Shown here piece after piece: positions 1 to 11,084 of a stretch of DNA of 62,876 nucleotides (position 1 is the first letter of the stretch; the number at the start of each line of letters is the position of its first letter). The position numbers were made by a program, and so were the translations under genes. The notes under the pieces were generated by a model. It ran no database searches. It had not been told where the DNA came from and saw only the letters and a list, made by a program, of their open reading frames with translations. Origin of the DNA: a bacterium (lineage in GTDB: Bacteria > Krumholzibacteriota > Krumholzibacteriia > LZORAL124-64-63); the NCBI GenBank assembly GCA_016719645.1, contig JADJYS010000013.1, positions 1 through 62,876 on the forward strand, written 5' to 3'.

Positions 1-1972
<1,972 letters not shown>

Positions 1973-2038
1973 TGCCTCGCTCACGGATAGCGGGTACGGC
2001 AGGCATCGCCGGGCGCCACCGGCGCCCGGTCCGGGGGG

Positions 2039-2067
2039 AAGGTAGCCCAAGCCACCGGGACGATCAA
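2039..2067 (-). promoter_or_regulatory. sigma70-like promoter for the ExeA-like gene
   Basis: On the minus strand, TTGATC-N17-TACCTT lies about 65 bases upstream of the ATG at 1972. It is back to back with the promoter of the flippase gene. The call rests on motif match and position only. Confidence 0.45.
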
Positions 2068-2106
2068 CAGGAAGCTGGCAACGCCGCCCCGCGCGGGCCG
2101 ATATCA

Positions 2107-2136
2107 TTGACAGGCGGGAAGCGCGGGGCTTATATG
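2107..2136 (+). promoter_or_regulatory. sigma70-like promoter for the polysaccharide flippase
   Basis: TTGACA-N18-TATATG. The -35 box is a perfect consensus. The predicted start of transcription near 2143 leaves a leader of about 70 bases before the ATG at 2212. It also argues against the upstream in-frame ATG at 2134, which would lie within the promoter. Confidence 0.6.
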
Positions 2137-2211
2137 GTCGCGCGACCGGCCCCCTCGCGCCCGGCCCGTCGACGAGCCGCCGGCCGCGCTCCCCCTGAAG
2201 AATTGCGCCCA

Positions 2212-3777
2212 ATGATCAAGAAAGCCCGCACATTCCTCACCCGGTGGCTCTTCGAGGGAGAGGTGCTGCGGCTCATGGGCTTGACGGCGCTGGCCAAGCC
2301 GATCGGGCTCTACACCCAGGTCCTGATCGCCAAGCACTTCGGCGCCGGGACCGAGTACGACGCCTACCTGCTGGCCATCTTCCTGGCGACGCTGATGAGC
2401 CAGATGATCGCCAGGGTCTACGGCTCCGTTGTGGTGCCCTTCCTCATCGACTTGAAAAGCCGCACCGGCGCCGAGGAGTATTTCCACGTCCAGATGGCGC
2501 TCAACCTGCTGTACTCGGCGCCGGCCATCGCCTTCATGTTACTGGTCATGGTCTTCGGGGATTTCTTCGTCCACCTGATCGCACCCGACGCCCCGCCCGA
2601 GACGACGGCGCTGGCCGTCCGCGCGCTGCCCATGCTGGCCGTGCCCGCCCTCGCCCTGATGGGCCTGGAAATGGGCAAGGTGATTCTCAATCTTAATAAA
2701 CGCTACCGGCTCGCGGCCACCATGCCGATCGTCAACAGCCTGATCCTGGTCGGCGCCGTGCTGCTCTTCCAGGAGCGCTGGGGAATCTGGTCGCTCTTCG
2801 GCGGCTTTGCGGCCGCCCAGATCCTACAGTTCGCCATCACCTGGGGCCAGGCCAAGAGCCTGGATTTTACCAGGATCTGCCGGCCGGCCATCACCAAGGT
2901 GCAGGTCGCCCAGGTCTGGTCGATGAGTTGGATGGTCTTCATCGCCACGTCCCTGGAGACGGCCAACTCTTTCCTGGAGAAGTACTTCTCTGCAGGACTG
3001 GCCGTAGGCAGCGTGTCGGCGATCGGCTACTCGCTCGTCGTCATGAACTTCGCGGTCCAGATCTTCACGTTCAGCCTGATCGCGATGATGTTCACGCGCA
3101 TGTCGGAACTGATCGCCGCCAAGGACATGACCGCCGTGGGCACGTACCTGGAGAACAACCTGCGCCGCCTGACCAGGTTCGTGATGCCCCTCTCCATCGG
3201 CCTGACCGTCGCCAGCCTGCAGATCGTGCAGGTCCTTTTCGAACGCGGGCAGTTCGACCACACCGACACCCTGCTGACGTCCCAGACCCTGGCCCTGTAC
3301 ATGGTCGGCCTACCAGCTATGGTGATCAACCAGATCGTGGCGCGGATCTTCTACTCGCTGAACCGGATGCGCGACAAGGTCTGGCTGGCGCTCCAGTACG
3401 TCGCTACCGCCACACTCGGCAACATCCTGCTCATCCCCAGCCTCCAGGTCGCCGGCATCGCCGTCTCCGCCACGCTGTCCATCAACCTGCACATCGGCCT
3501 GGGTCTCTGGGTTCTGTCACGCAACCGCAACGGCATCCGCACGGGCGGCTTCATCCGGGTGATCCTGCGCGCCTACGCCATCGGCGCGATCGTCTACGCG
3601 CTCTTCTACCTGGCGGGGCTCGGCGCGCTCACCGAGCGGCTGATCACGGGCGGCTCCCACGGGCAGATGTTCCTGCTGGGCTTCGTCCGCGTGGCCCTCG
3701 TTTTCGGGCTCTATTTCGCCTGCGAAGCCCTTGCCCGGTTCTTGAAATTGCACCGCGCCCGGCTCGCGGCAGGCTAG
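2212..3777 (+). CDS. MurJ/MviN-family lipid-linked polysaccharide flippase
   Basis: This 521-residue protein has about 14 hydrophobic segments spread along its length. It begins MIKKARTFLTRW and has the MviN/MurJ look: an N-terminal TALAKPIGLYTQVLIAKHFG helix and a central LFERGQFDHTDT segment, a conserved stretch in MurJ proteins. The family moves undecaprenyl-linked glycans across the inner membrane. Because it opens an exopolysaccharide locus, a role in exporting that polymer is more likely than housekeeping lipid II flipping, although the latter cannot be excluded. Start 2212 is chosen because the promoter lies between it and the earlier ATGs; the RBS is weak. The next gene starts 272 bases downstream behind its own promoter. 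Confidence 0.8.
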   Translation: MIKKARTFLTRWLFEGEVLRLMGLTALAKPIGLYTQVLIAKHFGAGTEYDAYLLAIFLATLMSQMIARVYGSVVVPFLIDLKSRTGAEEYFHVQMALNLLYSAPAIAFMLLVMVFGDFFVHLIAPDAPPETTALAVRALPMLAVPALALMGLEMGKVILNLNKRYRLAATMPIVNSLILVGAVLLFQERWGIWSLFGGFAAAQILQFAITWGQAKSLDFTRICRPAITKVQVAQVWSMSWMVFIATSLETANSFLEKYFSAGLAVGSVSAIGYSLVVMNFAVQIFTFSLIAMMFTRMSELIAAKDMTAVGTYLENNLRRLTRFVMPLSIGLTVASLQIVQVLFERGQFDHTDTLLTSQTLALYMVGLPAMVINQIVARIFYSLNRMRDKVWLALQYVATATLGNILLIPSLQVAGIAVSATLSINLHIGLGLWVLSRNRNGIRTGGFIRVILRAYAIGAIVYALFYLAGLGALTERLITGGSHGQMFLLGFVRVALVFGLYFACEALARFLKLHRARLAAG

Positions 3778-3910
3778 GGAATCCGGTCCCGACCCCTCAA
3801 GTCCGGGCCGGTTCGGTCGAAAGCAACCACTGGAATCACGCCAATCACGGTAATGAGGGGTGGATTTCACCTGTTCTGGCCGTACATTGACGTCCGAGCC
3901 GTCTGGGGTC

Positions 3911-3939
3911 TTGCAACACCCCGGCGCGCGTGATAGAAG
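3911..3939 (+). promoter_or_regulatory. sigma70-like promoter for the polysaccharide export operon
   Basis: TTGCAA-N17-TAGAAG, about 110 bases upstream of the export lipoprotein start. It belongs to the set of -10 boxes beginning TAG seen across this window. Nothing else was recognised in the 272-base gap. Confidence 0.5.
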
Positions 3940-4049
3940 ACAGACCAGGGTGATGATGCCATGTCATGGGTTGGAGCCCGCCCCCATGGCATCCCGGCCT
4001 ACCGTCCAGGGGCGTCCCATCCGGCGTGAGCGACAGGAGGTCGACCGGC

Positions 4050-4862
4050 ATGCCGACGAGCAGTTCCACGATTCCGGGATTCCCACAGCGACAGGCCCGC
4101 GCGCGCCGTTTCGCGGCCGTCGTCTGCGTCGTGGCCCTCGCGGCCTGCGCAGGTTGCGGATCCGTCGGCGGGCGGCAACCGGTCAGGACGGAGATCCAGC
4201 CCTTCAGTTCTTCCGAAGCGGCACTCTGGAACGCCGCGCGCAGCGCCGAATACACGTTCCGGATCGGCGACGTCTTCGACATCAGCTTCAAGTACGACAA
4301 GGAACTCGACCAGAAAGCCGTCCAGGTCCTCCCCGACGGGCGCATGTCCATCTCCGGTTTCGAGAACGTCTACGTGGTCGGCATGACGGTCTCCCAGGTC
4401 GACAGCCTGATAACCGCGGCCTACGCCAGGGACTACAACGCACCCGACCTGACCATCATCCTGAAGGAATTCGGCAAGAGCGCCGTGTACGTCCTGGGTT
4501 CCGTGAACAGGCCCGGCGAGTACGACCTGCCCGAGTTCCGGGGCGGCGTGCTGCAGGCGGTCGCGGCCGCCGGAGGCTTCGACAAGACCGCGTCCAGTTC
4601 GGAAGTCCTGCTCATCCGGGCGACCTCCGAGGGCTTCCTGTACCGCCTCTTCGACCTGTCGCACCTCGAGAAACAGGGTCTGCCCTCCGCCGAGGCCCTG
4701 GACCTCAGGCCCTACGACATCATCTACGTCCCGCGGTCGGCCGTCGGGGATCTGGCGGCGTTCTCAGAGCAGGTGCTGGGCAGCGTGCTGCGCTTCGGCG
4801 ATCTCTTCTGGGACATCTACGCCATCAGCAACCTCGACAAGATCAATTCGATCCTGAGGTAG
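4050..4862 (+). CDS. Wza-like polysaccharide export lipoprotein
   Basis: This 270-residue protein has a signal sequence ending in a lipobox-like stretch (VVALAACAGCGS, around residues 23-34). A polysaccharide biosynthesis/export domain follows (YTFRIGDVFDISF, VQVLPDGRMSI), then a SLBB-like segment (VYVLGSVNRPGEY, VAAAGGF). Family members form the outer-membrane pore for capsule or exopolysaccharide. The start at 4050 is chosen for its AGGAGG at 4035-4040; a longer reading from 3966 would add an unlikely N-terminus. At 270 residues it is shorter than E. coli Wza (about 380), as is usual for Wza-like proteins of exosortase-type loci. It is followed after 24 bases by its chain-length partner. 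Confidence 0.88.
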   Translation: MPTSSSTIPGFPQRQARARRFAAVVCVVALAACAGCGSVGGRQPVRTEIQPFSSSEAALWNAARSAEYTFRIGDVFDISFKYDKELDQKAVQVLPDGRMSISGFENVYVVGMTVSQVDSLITAAYARDYNAPDLTIILKEFGKSAVYVLGSVNRPGEYDLPEFRGGVLQAVAAAGGFDKTASSSEVLLIRATSEGFLYRLFDLSHLEKQGLPSAEALDLRPYDIIYVPRSAVGDLAAFSEQVLGSVLRFGDLFWDIYAISNLDKINSILR

Positions 4863-4886
4863 AGCCGGAACAGGAGACGCGCGGCC

Positions 4887-6296
4887 ATGAACCAGTCGAC
4901 CCAACCACAGGGCGCCGCCCTGCAGACGTCCAGCCGGCAGATCGGGCTGCGCGACATCGTGGCCCTGATCATCCGCCGCAAGTGGATCATCCTGGCCATC
5001 TCGCTTTCGATCACGGCCGTCGCCACGGTCAGCACGCTGCTCTCCGCCGAGCGCATCACCGCCAGCGCGCGCGTCATGGTCATCGGCCGCGACCCCGAGA
5101 CGCCCACCTTCGACCGCATCGCCACCAACTGGGACCTGGTCATGAGCACGGCGGCCCAGGTCGCCAGCAGCATGCCGGTGGCGGAGGCAGCGGCGATCGC
5201 CCTCTACGATTCCGTCCGGGTCATCGCGGCGGCGGACCCCGACTTCCCCGCCGTGGACTCGGTGGGCCAGCTCAAGAGGGTGCTGCTGCGCAACGTCAGC
5301 TGCAACCAGGTCGGCGAGTCGAACATCCTGAACATCATGTTCAGCCACGTCTCGGAGCGGTTCGCGCTGCTCGCCGTGGACGCGATCATGAAGGCTTACA
5401 TCGACTTCAACACCTTCAGCCAGCAGAACCAGCCGGCCATCGAGTACTACACGGAACAGATCTCCAACGTGCAGACGGAGATCGAGAGCCTCCTGAACGA
5501 GCGCGCCGGCATCTACAATCGGGCTGGGGCACTGTCGCTGGAGACGAACGCTAACTCTACGATCGGACATATCAGGGGCGTCGAGAACGCCATGTACCAG
5601 GCACGTTCAAACCGAGAGGGCTACGAATCCCATTTCCAGCATCTGCTGGCCGCCATCAGGGAAGATCCGACCTATGTTCCCCTGACAGGCGAAAACGGCG
5701 CCCTCATCTTCCAGACGACCCGTGCACGCCTGGAGGACGCCCAGTTAAAACTTTCGGAAGCCCGAACCAAGTACCGGGAAGACTCCGAGTGGGTTCAGCG
5801 CAGCCAGTCGGTGGTGGACGATGCTCTGGCCACCCTGCTCCATGAGCGCGACAACTATGTCCGTGACATGGAAATCAAGGTCCAGGAGCACCTTGCCCGC
5901 GAAAAATCGTACAGTGAAGCACTGGCCAGCCAGTTGGCGTCTCTCGCCACCTATCCGGATGTCCAGAAGTCCATCGAGTCCCTCGACATGCGCATCCGGG
6001 CCCAGTACGACCTGCTGGAAGCCCTGCAGCTCAAGCGCGGCGAGGTCCGCCTCAAGGCGCAGACCGATTCGCGCATCAGCAACCTGTTCCCCCTCGATGA
6101 GCCCTTCATCGCCGCATCGGTTGCAGGCAGCAAGAAGATCCTGTACCTGGCGCTGTCGATTCTGTTCGCAATCACCTTGAGCCTGATCGTTGCCTGGTTC
6201 ATCGACAGCCAGGATCACCGCATCCTCGACAGGATGCAGGCGGAACGCTCCCTGGACGTGCCCGTGCTCGGGTCGATTAGTTCCGACCAGAAATAG
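4887..6296 (+). CDS. GumC/Wzz-type polysaccharide chain-length protein
   Basis: This 469-residue protein has the PCP topology. A first membrane helix near residues 31-50 (KWIILAISLSITAVATVSTLL) is followed by a long periplasmic region with coiled-coil-like heptads (about 190-390). The second helix lies near 418-438 (ILYLALSILFAITLSLIVAW). There is no C-terminal kinase domain, so it would need a separate BY-kinase; the candidate is the disrupted gene at 10451-11084. It sits 24 bases after the export lipoprotein with an AGGAG before the ATG. Family role: controlling polymer length and coupling the inner-membrane machinery to the outer-membrane pore. Function is clear at family level; the polymer is unknown. 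Confidence 0.88.
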   Translation: MNQSTQPQGAALQTSSRQIGLRDIVALIIRRKWIILAISLSITAVATVSTLLSAERITASARVMVIGRDPETPTFDRIATNWDLVMSTAAQVASSMPVAEAAAIALYDSVRVIAAADPDFPAVDSVGQLKRVLLRNVSCNQVGESNILNIMFSHVSERFALLAVDAIMKAYIDFNTFSQQNQPAIEYYTEQISNVQTEIESLLNERAGIYNRAGALSLETNANSTIGHIRGVENAMYQARSNREGYESHFQHLLAAIREDPTYVPLTGENGALIFQTTRARLEDAQLKLSEARTKYREDSEWVQRSQSVVDDALATLLHERDNYVRDMEIKVQEHLAREKSYSEALASQLASLATYPDVQKSIESLDMRIRAQYDLLEALQLKRGEVRLKAQTDSRISNLFPLDEPFIAASVAGSKKILYLALSILFAITLSLIVAWFIDSQDHRILDRMQAERSLDVPVLGSISSDQK

Positions 6297-6304
6297 CGGC
6301 AAAG

Positions 6305-7801
6305 GTGGCCAGTGACTTGCCCATGAGATCGAACGGATCTTCCTTGCCCAAGTCCCGCTCGATACTTTTAGGGCCTTGGTTCGCCCTGCTGGTGGCTATC
6401 GGGGCATCGCTGCTCACCTGGCTGGGTCTCTCGTTTCTCGGCATGAAGTACTTCACGATCGCCCTGGGCGGTTCGGCGTTCCTGCTGTTCTTCGTCTGGT
6501 ACTCGACCCGTGATATTTCATTCTCGATCGCGCTCTGGCTGTTCTCAATGTCCGGCTTCAAATCATCGACGCTGATCATGATGCCGGGCATACCGGATTT
6601 CTCCTTCGACCGCTTGCTGATCATCTGGATCGTCATGTGGTTCCTCGTCAAGTCCGTCATGCATGGTGTACGGGCCCGCAAGCCGTTCGCAGCAGACATC
6701 CTGATCGTCCTGCACACCGCCTACATCCTTCACCTCGCGACCACGACCAACATGCCGTACTTCCATGCCTGGGTCTACAGCAGCCTGTCGCCACTGGCCG
6801 GCTACCTGTACGGACGCTTCGTGCTCACCAAGGAGTCCGAGTACCGCAACCTGGCGATCTTCATCCTGTTCATCACCCTCTGGTACGCCATCACCTCGAT
6901 CGCCGAGCACATGGGCTGGCACGCACTGGTCTGGCCCAAGACCATCCTCGACCCCCATGCCGGCCACCTCTGGCACCCCGGCCGTTCGCGCGGCCCGATC
7001 ATGCACCCGCCCCTGTTCGGCCAGCTCTTTGCGATGTTCTTCCTCGTCCACTTCTATTTCCTTTCGCGGCCGCTCCGGAATTCGGTGCGTGTGCTGATGG
7101 TGCTGTCCCTGGCCTTGAGCCTGCTGGGTCTGTTCTTCACCTACACCCGCGCACCCTGGATCGCGACGGGAGCTGCCATCGCCGTGATGGCCGTCCTGCG
7201 GCCGAATTACCGCAAAATCGTTGGCGTGATGGCCGTCATCGGAGTCCTGGCGGGTATCACCGGCGCGTTGAAACTGGCTGACTCGGAGTTCTTGCGTGAG
7301 CGCCTGAACTCCGACAATACGTTCGAGAACCGGCTCTCGATGCTCGCGACGAGCTTGCGCATCATCCGTGACTATCCCGTGACTGGCGTCGGGTATTTCA
7401 AGTCCAAGGATCAACTCTGGCGATACAACCAAGGCGTCCAGGTGCCGTTCTATGGCTTCGTGAAGAAGAGCATGGGCCAGGACCTGGTACCTCACGACAT
7501 CTACCTTGGGCGGTCCGCCGACGAAGGGCTTCTGAGCATCGGCATCCTGATCGCGTTCTCGGTATTGATCGCGAGGGCGTTCCTGAAGTTGTGGCAGGCG
7601 AATCCAGATCATCAGTGGTTCAACCGCGATTACCTCGCCGTAATCGCTGGTATTTTCGTGTGTTATCTGGTGGGCGGAATGGGCATCGACTTCCGGTACT
7701 TCGATCTGGTCAACGTTGTCCCATACATGTTCGCCGGCGCCATTTACCGTTTGGGCCATGACCCGGACAGCCTGATGGCGTCGTCCATCAAGTCGACGTG
7801 A
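6305..7801 (+). CDS. O-antigen ligase/polymerase-like membrane protein
   Basis: This 498-residue protein has about 11-12 hydrophobic helices and a large loop near residues 330-390 (RLNSDNTFENRLSML, YPVTGVGYF), the arrangement of the Wzy_C/O-antigen ligase family. The sequence around residue 285 (FTYTRAPWIATGAAI) matches the family's conserved arginine-containing motif. Proteins of this kind polymerise or ligate lipid-linked oligosaccharides at the periplasmic face. The start is GTG 6305, 8 bases after the chain-length gene; ATG 6323 is an alternative. With MurJ, Wza-like and GumC-like neighbours it completes a Wzx/Wzy-type export set. Polymerase and ligase cannot be told apart by sequence alone. 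Confidence 0.8.
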   Translation: MASDLPMRSNGSSLPKSRSILLGPWFALLVAIGASLLTWLGLSFLGMKYFTIALGGSAFLLFFVWYSTRDISFSIALWLFSMSGFKSSTLIMMPGIPDFSFDRLLIIWIVMWFLVKSVMHGVRARKPFAADILIVLHTAYILHLATTTNMPYFHAWVYSSLSPLAGYLYGRFVLTKESEYRNLAIFILFITLWYAITSIAEHMGWHALVWPKTILDPHAGHLWHPGRSRGPIMHPPLFGQLFAMFFLVHFYFLSRPLRNSVRVLMVLSLALSLLGLFFTYTRAPWIATGAAIAVMAVLRPNYRKIVGVMAVIGVLAGITGALKLADSEFLRERLNSDNTFENRLSMLATSLRIIRDYPVTGVGYFKSKDQLWRYNQGVQVPFYGFVKKSMGQDLVPHDIYLGRSADEGLLSIGILIAFSVLIARAFLKLWQANPDHQWFNRDYLAVIAGIFVCYLVGGMGIDFRYFDLVNVVPYMFAGAIYRLGHDPDSLMASSIKST

Positions 7802-7883
7802 TCATCCAAGTCACTTGACTTCGTTCGACGGGTGTTCAGTGAAGGTAGCCGGGCGGCAAGACCCATCATAGACTGGCGGCGCC

Positions 7884-9359
7884 ATGTTGTTCAACTCCTT
7901 CATCTTTCTGGCCTTTTTGGCGGCTGTCGTGCCGGCTACTGCGGCCCTGCGCCACCCGCGGGCTCGCGCGCTATTCCTGCTCTTCGCAAGTTACGCATTC
8001 TACGCCTACTGGGACTGGCGCTTCATCACCCTGCTGGTGCTCGCATCCGTTGTCGACTATGCGATCGGGCGAAAGCTGGGCGCCACACAGGACGCAGGCA
8101 TTCGCCGCCGCCTGCTTCTTCTGAGTTGTCTGAGCAATCTCGGCATGCTCGTCTTCTTCAAGTATTTCAACTTCTTCGCCGAAGGCGCGCAAGCGGCGGC
8201 GGCCTCGGTCGGCTGGCATGTCGAGTCCTGGCAGCTGCGAATCGCCCTGCCTCTCGGTATCTCGTTCTACACCTTCCGCACTCTCTCCTACATCATCGAC
8301 GTCTACCGCCGACGGCTCATGCCGACGGATTCACTGGTCGACTACGCACTGTTCGTCTCCTTCTTCCCGATGCTCGTGGCGGGCCCGATCGAACGAGCCG
8401 GCAACCTGCTGCCGCAATTCGCGAATCTGAAGTCGCCGTCGCGGGAGCAGATCCGGGAGGGAATGGCCCTGATCGCTCTTGGTTACTTCAAGAAGGTGCT
8501 CATCGGCGATGCGGCAGGCCGCGTGGTGGACAGCGTCTTCGGCCAGCCTGAACTGTACCGATCCCCGGAACTGCTTGCAGCCCTCCTTCTCTTCACCATC
8601 CAGATATACGCCGACTTCGCCGGCTATTCAAACATCGCTCGAGGCATCGCCAAGCTGGTCGGCGTGGATCTGATGAAAAACTTCGAACAGCCTTACCTGT
8701 CGCGGTCGTTCAGCGAATTCTGGCGGCGTTGGCATATTTCACTTTCACGATGGATCTGGGATTACCTGTTCGCCCCCTTGATCTCCGCCGTACTGCGCAT
8801 GATCAGTCGGCTGCAACTGCCCACCGTCGAGCAGGAGATGCGACTGGCATACCCGCTTGCCGTAATCACGACCATGCTGCTGTGCGGTCTTTGGCACGGA
8901 GCAGGATACACGTTCCTGGTCTGGGGCGGGATGCACGGGTTGTTTCTGGCATTCGAGCGTCTCGTGGTCTATCGAGGCCGCCCGATCCCGATGCAACGTC
9001 GCATCCGTGGTTTCACCGGCCGCCTGCGGTTCGTGGCCGGCATCATTACGACGCAGGCGCTCGTGGTGCTGGGCTGGCTGTTTTTCCGGGCTGAAAGCCT
9101 GGATCAGGCGCGGTATATTCTGCGCCAATTCGTCCATTGGCAGGGCAGCGAGTTGACCGGCCGCTTTGCGTTCATGGTGCTGGTCTATGCTCTTGTCATC
9201 CTGCTGCTGGACCTCGTCGAATACAGGACGAAGAGCGAAACCTACCTACTGCGCTTGCGTCCGGCGGTCGCCGCAGGAATATGCACGGCGACCATGTTCG
9301 TGGTGTGTCTCTATCTCGCCACGACGAAGCCTCTGCCGTTCGTGTATTTTCAGTTCTGA
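7884..9359 (+). CDS. MBOAT-family membrane O-acyltransferase (AlgI-like)
   Basis: This 491-residue, strongly hydrophobic protein carries the MBOAT signature. Conserved stretches are PLGISFYTFRTLSYIIDVYR near 130-150, SFSEFWRRWHISLSRW near 275-290, and the catalytic-histidine region LWHGAGYTFLVWGGMHG near 333-350. AlgI-type enzymes pass acyl groups across the inner membrane to modify extracellular polysaccharides. The next gene, 12 bases downstream, codes for an SGNH-type protein. That pairing is typical of polysaccharide O-acetylation pairs (AlgI/AlgJ/AlgX, PatA/PatB). The acetylation target is presumably the polymer made by this locus (inference). Confidence 0.92.
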   Translation: MLFNSFIFLAFLAAVVPATAALRHPRARALFLLFASYAFYAYWDWRFITLLVLASVVDYAIGRKLGATQDAGIRRRLLLLSCLSNLGMLVFFKYFNFFAEGAQAAAASVGWHVESWQLRIALPLGISFYTFRTLSYIIDVYRRRLMPTDSLVDYALFVSFFPMLVAGPIERAGNLLPQFANLKSPSREQIREGMALIALGYFKKVLIGDAAGRVVDSVFGQPELYRSPELLAALLLFTIQIYADFAGYSNIARGIAKLVGVDLMKNFEQPYLSRSFSEFWRRWHISLSRWIWDYLFAPLISAVLRMISRLQLPTVEQEMRLAYPLAVITTMLLCGLWHGAGYTFLVWGGMHGLFLAFERLVVYRGRPIPMQRRIRGFTGRLRFVAGIITTQALVVLGWLFFRAESLDQARYILRQFVHWQGSELTGRFAFMVLVYALVILLLDLVEYRTKSETYLLRLRPAVAAGICTATMFVVCLYLATTKPLPFVYFQF

Positions 9360-9371
9360 GGGGCAAAGCTG

Positions 9372-10418
9372 ATGCGAATTGTTCTATTCGGCCTGAGCTT
9401 ACTGGCGGCACTGATCGTGCTTGACGTGTACCTGCAGGCATCGGGCATTCAGACACCCATGGAAACGCGCATCGACCCCCATCTGGGTCCAACCTACATC
9501 CCCAAGATGCCGCTTACCCGCTTCAACGAGGGATTCTACGTCGGCTCCACCAACCGCTACGGCTACATGGGCCCCGCCATACCGCCACGAAGCACGCAGG
9601 GCGAACATCGCGTTCTCCTATTGGGCGACAGCTACGTACTCGGTCATACCGTGCTACCTCGTCACCACTTCGCGCGACGCCTGGAATCAAGGCTTGAAGA
9701 GACACTGGGAGGCGAGTTCCACGCCTTGAATTTCGGCAAGGCCGATTTCAATCTTTGGAACATGTATCAGTACCACCACGACTTCGCGGCGGCCTTCGAC
9801 CACGATGTGACATTATTCCTGGTGGACGAGAACGACCTGGCGCCGTCCCAGCAGATCGCGACGGATCTGTATCCGACCGTGAAAATCGCAGGTGATTCGT
9901 TGATGATCGACAGGTCGTTTTCGAAGAGCGGCACGTATCGCTTCTATAAGCGAGTCGATCCACTTCTGTCCCACTCGGCAATATTACGTTTGGCTTTCAA
10001 CAGCTACAAGATGGTCAAACGGGGTGAACTCGCTGAAGTATTGCTGGATAAACTCGCGCCGGAGCGCTCGCTCGCAGCGGTCACACCGGAACCGGCGCGG
10101 GAACTGCCGGAATTGAGCCGAGTCATCCTGAGAAGATTGGCCGATGACCAGCGAAACATCCTCGTGATCCACAAGAAACTGACCCCGGAACTCCTCGAAG
10201 AAATCGCAGCTACGGGCGTTCCGGTCATCGATCTTGCGGCCTGCCTGGATTCACTGCTGGCCGCCGGCCACGACCCGTATCTATGGCCGGTGACGGGGTT
10301 ACGTGGCCATTGGAACCACGCAACGCACGAGATCATCGGTTGCTTCCTTGCAGATGAATTGAATAGCCAGCCGCAGCTTCAACGCCTGGTGAGCCAAGAC
10401 AGCTCCACGGCGAACTGA
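9372..10418 (+). CDS. SGNH-type acyltransferase/esterase partner of the MBOAT protein
   Basis: This 348-residue protein has an N-terminal hydrophobic anchor (residues 1-22) and an SGNH block I motif (VLLLGDSYVLGH, serine near residue 83). A late histidine motif, GHWNHATHE near 317-325, could supply the catalytic histidine, although the usual DxxH spacing is altered. The anchor predicts a periplasmic domain. It directly follows the MBOAT gene, so the likely role is transferring the acyl group to the exported polysaccharide. It is related in plan, not closely in sequence, to the protein at 49439-50692. Confident at fold level, less so on the reaction. Confidence 0.75.
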   Translation: MRIVLFGLSLLAALIVLDVYLQASGIQTPMETRIDPHLGPTYIPKMPLTRFNEGFYVGSTNRYGYMGPAIPPRSTQGEHRVLLLGDSYVLGHTVLPRHHFARRLESRLEETLGGEFHALNFGKADFNLWNMYQYHHDFAAAFDHDVTLFLVDENDLAPSQQIATDLYPTVKIAGDSLMIDRSFSKSGTYRFYKRVDPLLSHSAILRLAFNSYKMVKRGELAEVLLDKLAPERSLAAVTPEPARELPELSRVILRRLADDQRNILVIHKKLTPELLEEIAATGVPVIDLAACLDSLLAAGHDPYLWPVTGLRGHWNHATHEIIGCFLADELNSQPQLQRLVSQDSSTAN

Positions 10419-10450
10419 ACCGCAGGTCGCGTTCACGCCCGCGGGTCAGA

Positions 10451-11084
10451 TCAGAGGCTCTGCATCCGGTTGTAGAGGAAGGCGGGGATGTCGAAGACCT
10501 GCCGGTTGAGCACCGTCCCCAGCACGTTCACGCCCTGGTTGCGCAGGCTGTTGATGCCGTTGCGCACGACTTCGTGCCGCAGCCGCCGGGCCTCGATCAC
10601 CACGACGACTCCCAGCGTCGGCCGCGCCAGGTGCCCCACGTCGATGGAGGCGGAAATGGGCGGGGCGTCCACGATGCAGAAGGCGAACTGGTCGGCCAGG
10701 CGGTTGAGCAGGTCGCGGTAGTTGCCGGCCACGAGATGGTCCGTCTGCTTGATCGCGCGGCTGCCGTTCGGCAGGACGACGAACTGGCGCCCGCTCATCA
10801 GATCGTCCGCCTCGGCGGGGTCTTCCAGCAGGGTGCGGAAGTCGGTGCTTTCGTTCACCGAGCGCACGGCCGGCGACTGGAAATTGGCGTCGACCCAGAC
10901 CACGCGCTTGTTCAGGATCAGCGACAGGTGCCGGGCCACGTTGTAGGACACGTAGCTGCTGCCCTCGCCGCTCACCGTCGACGTGAAGGTCACGCTGACG
11001 CCCTTGGCGCCCCGGTGCATGGTTGTACGCGAAGTCGATCACGTTGCCGGATCGTCTCTGCATCGCGGCCAGGATCTTGCTCAT
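10451..11084 (-). CDS. CpsD/CapB-like BY-kinase fold protein, P-loop lysine absent, one frameshift
   Basis: The start is ATG 11084 (MSKILAAMQRRSG) with TGAGGAT ahead of it. A single frame slip at about 11005-11025 joins it to the ATPase domain that ends at 10451. The fold is that of bacterial tyrosine kinases of polysaccharide loci: VSVTFTSTVSGEGSS where Walker A' should be, VVWVDANFQSP for Walker A'', FCIVDAPP for Walker B. The Walker A' motif is normally GEGKS/T; here it is GEGSS, so the ATP-binding lysine is missing. There is no C-terminal tyrosine cluster, only a lone tyrosine in LYNRMQSL. It may be a non-catalytic scaffold for the GumC-like protein. It is convergent to the SGNH gene. Confidence 0.72.
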
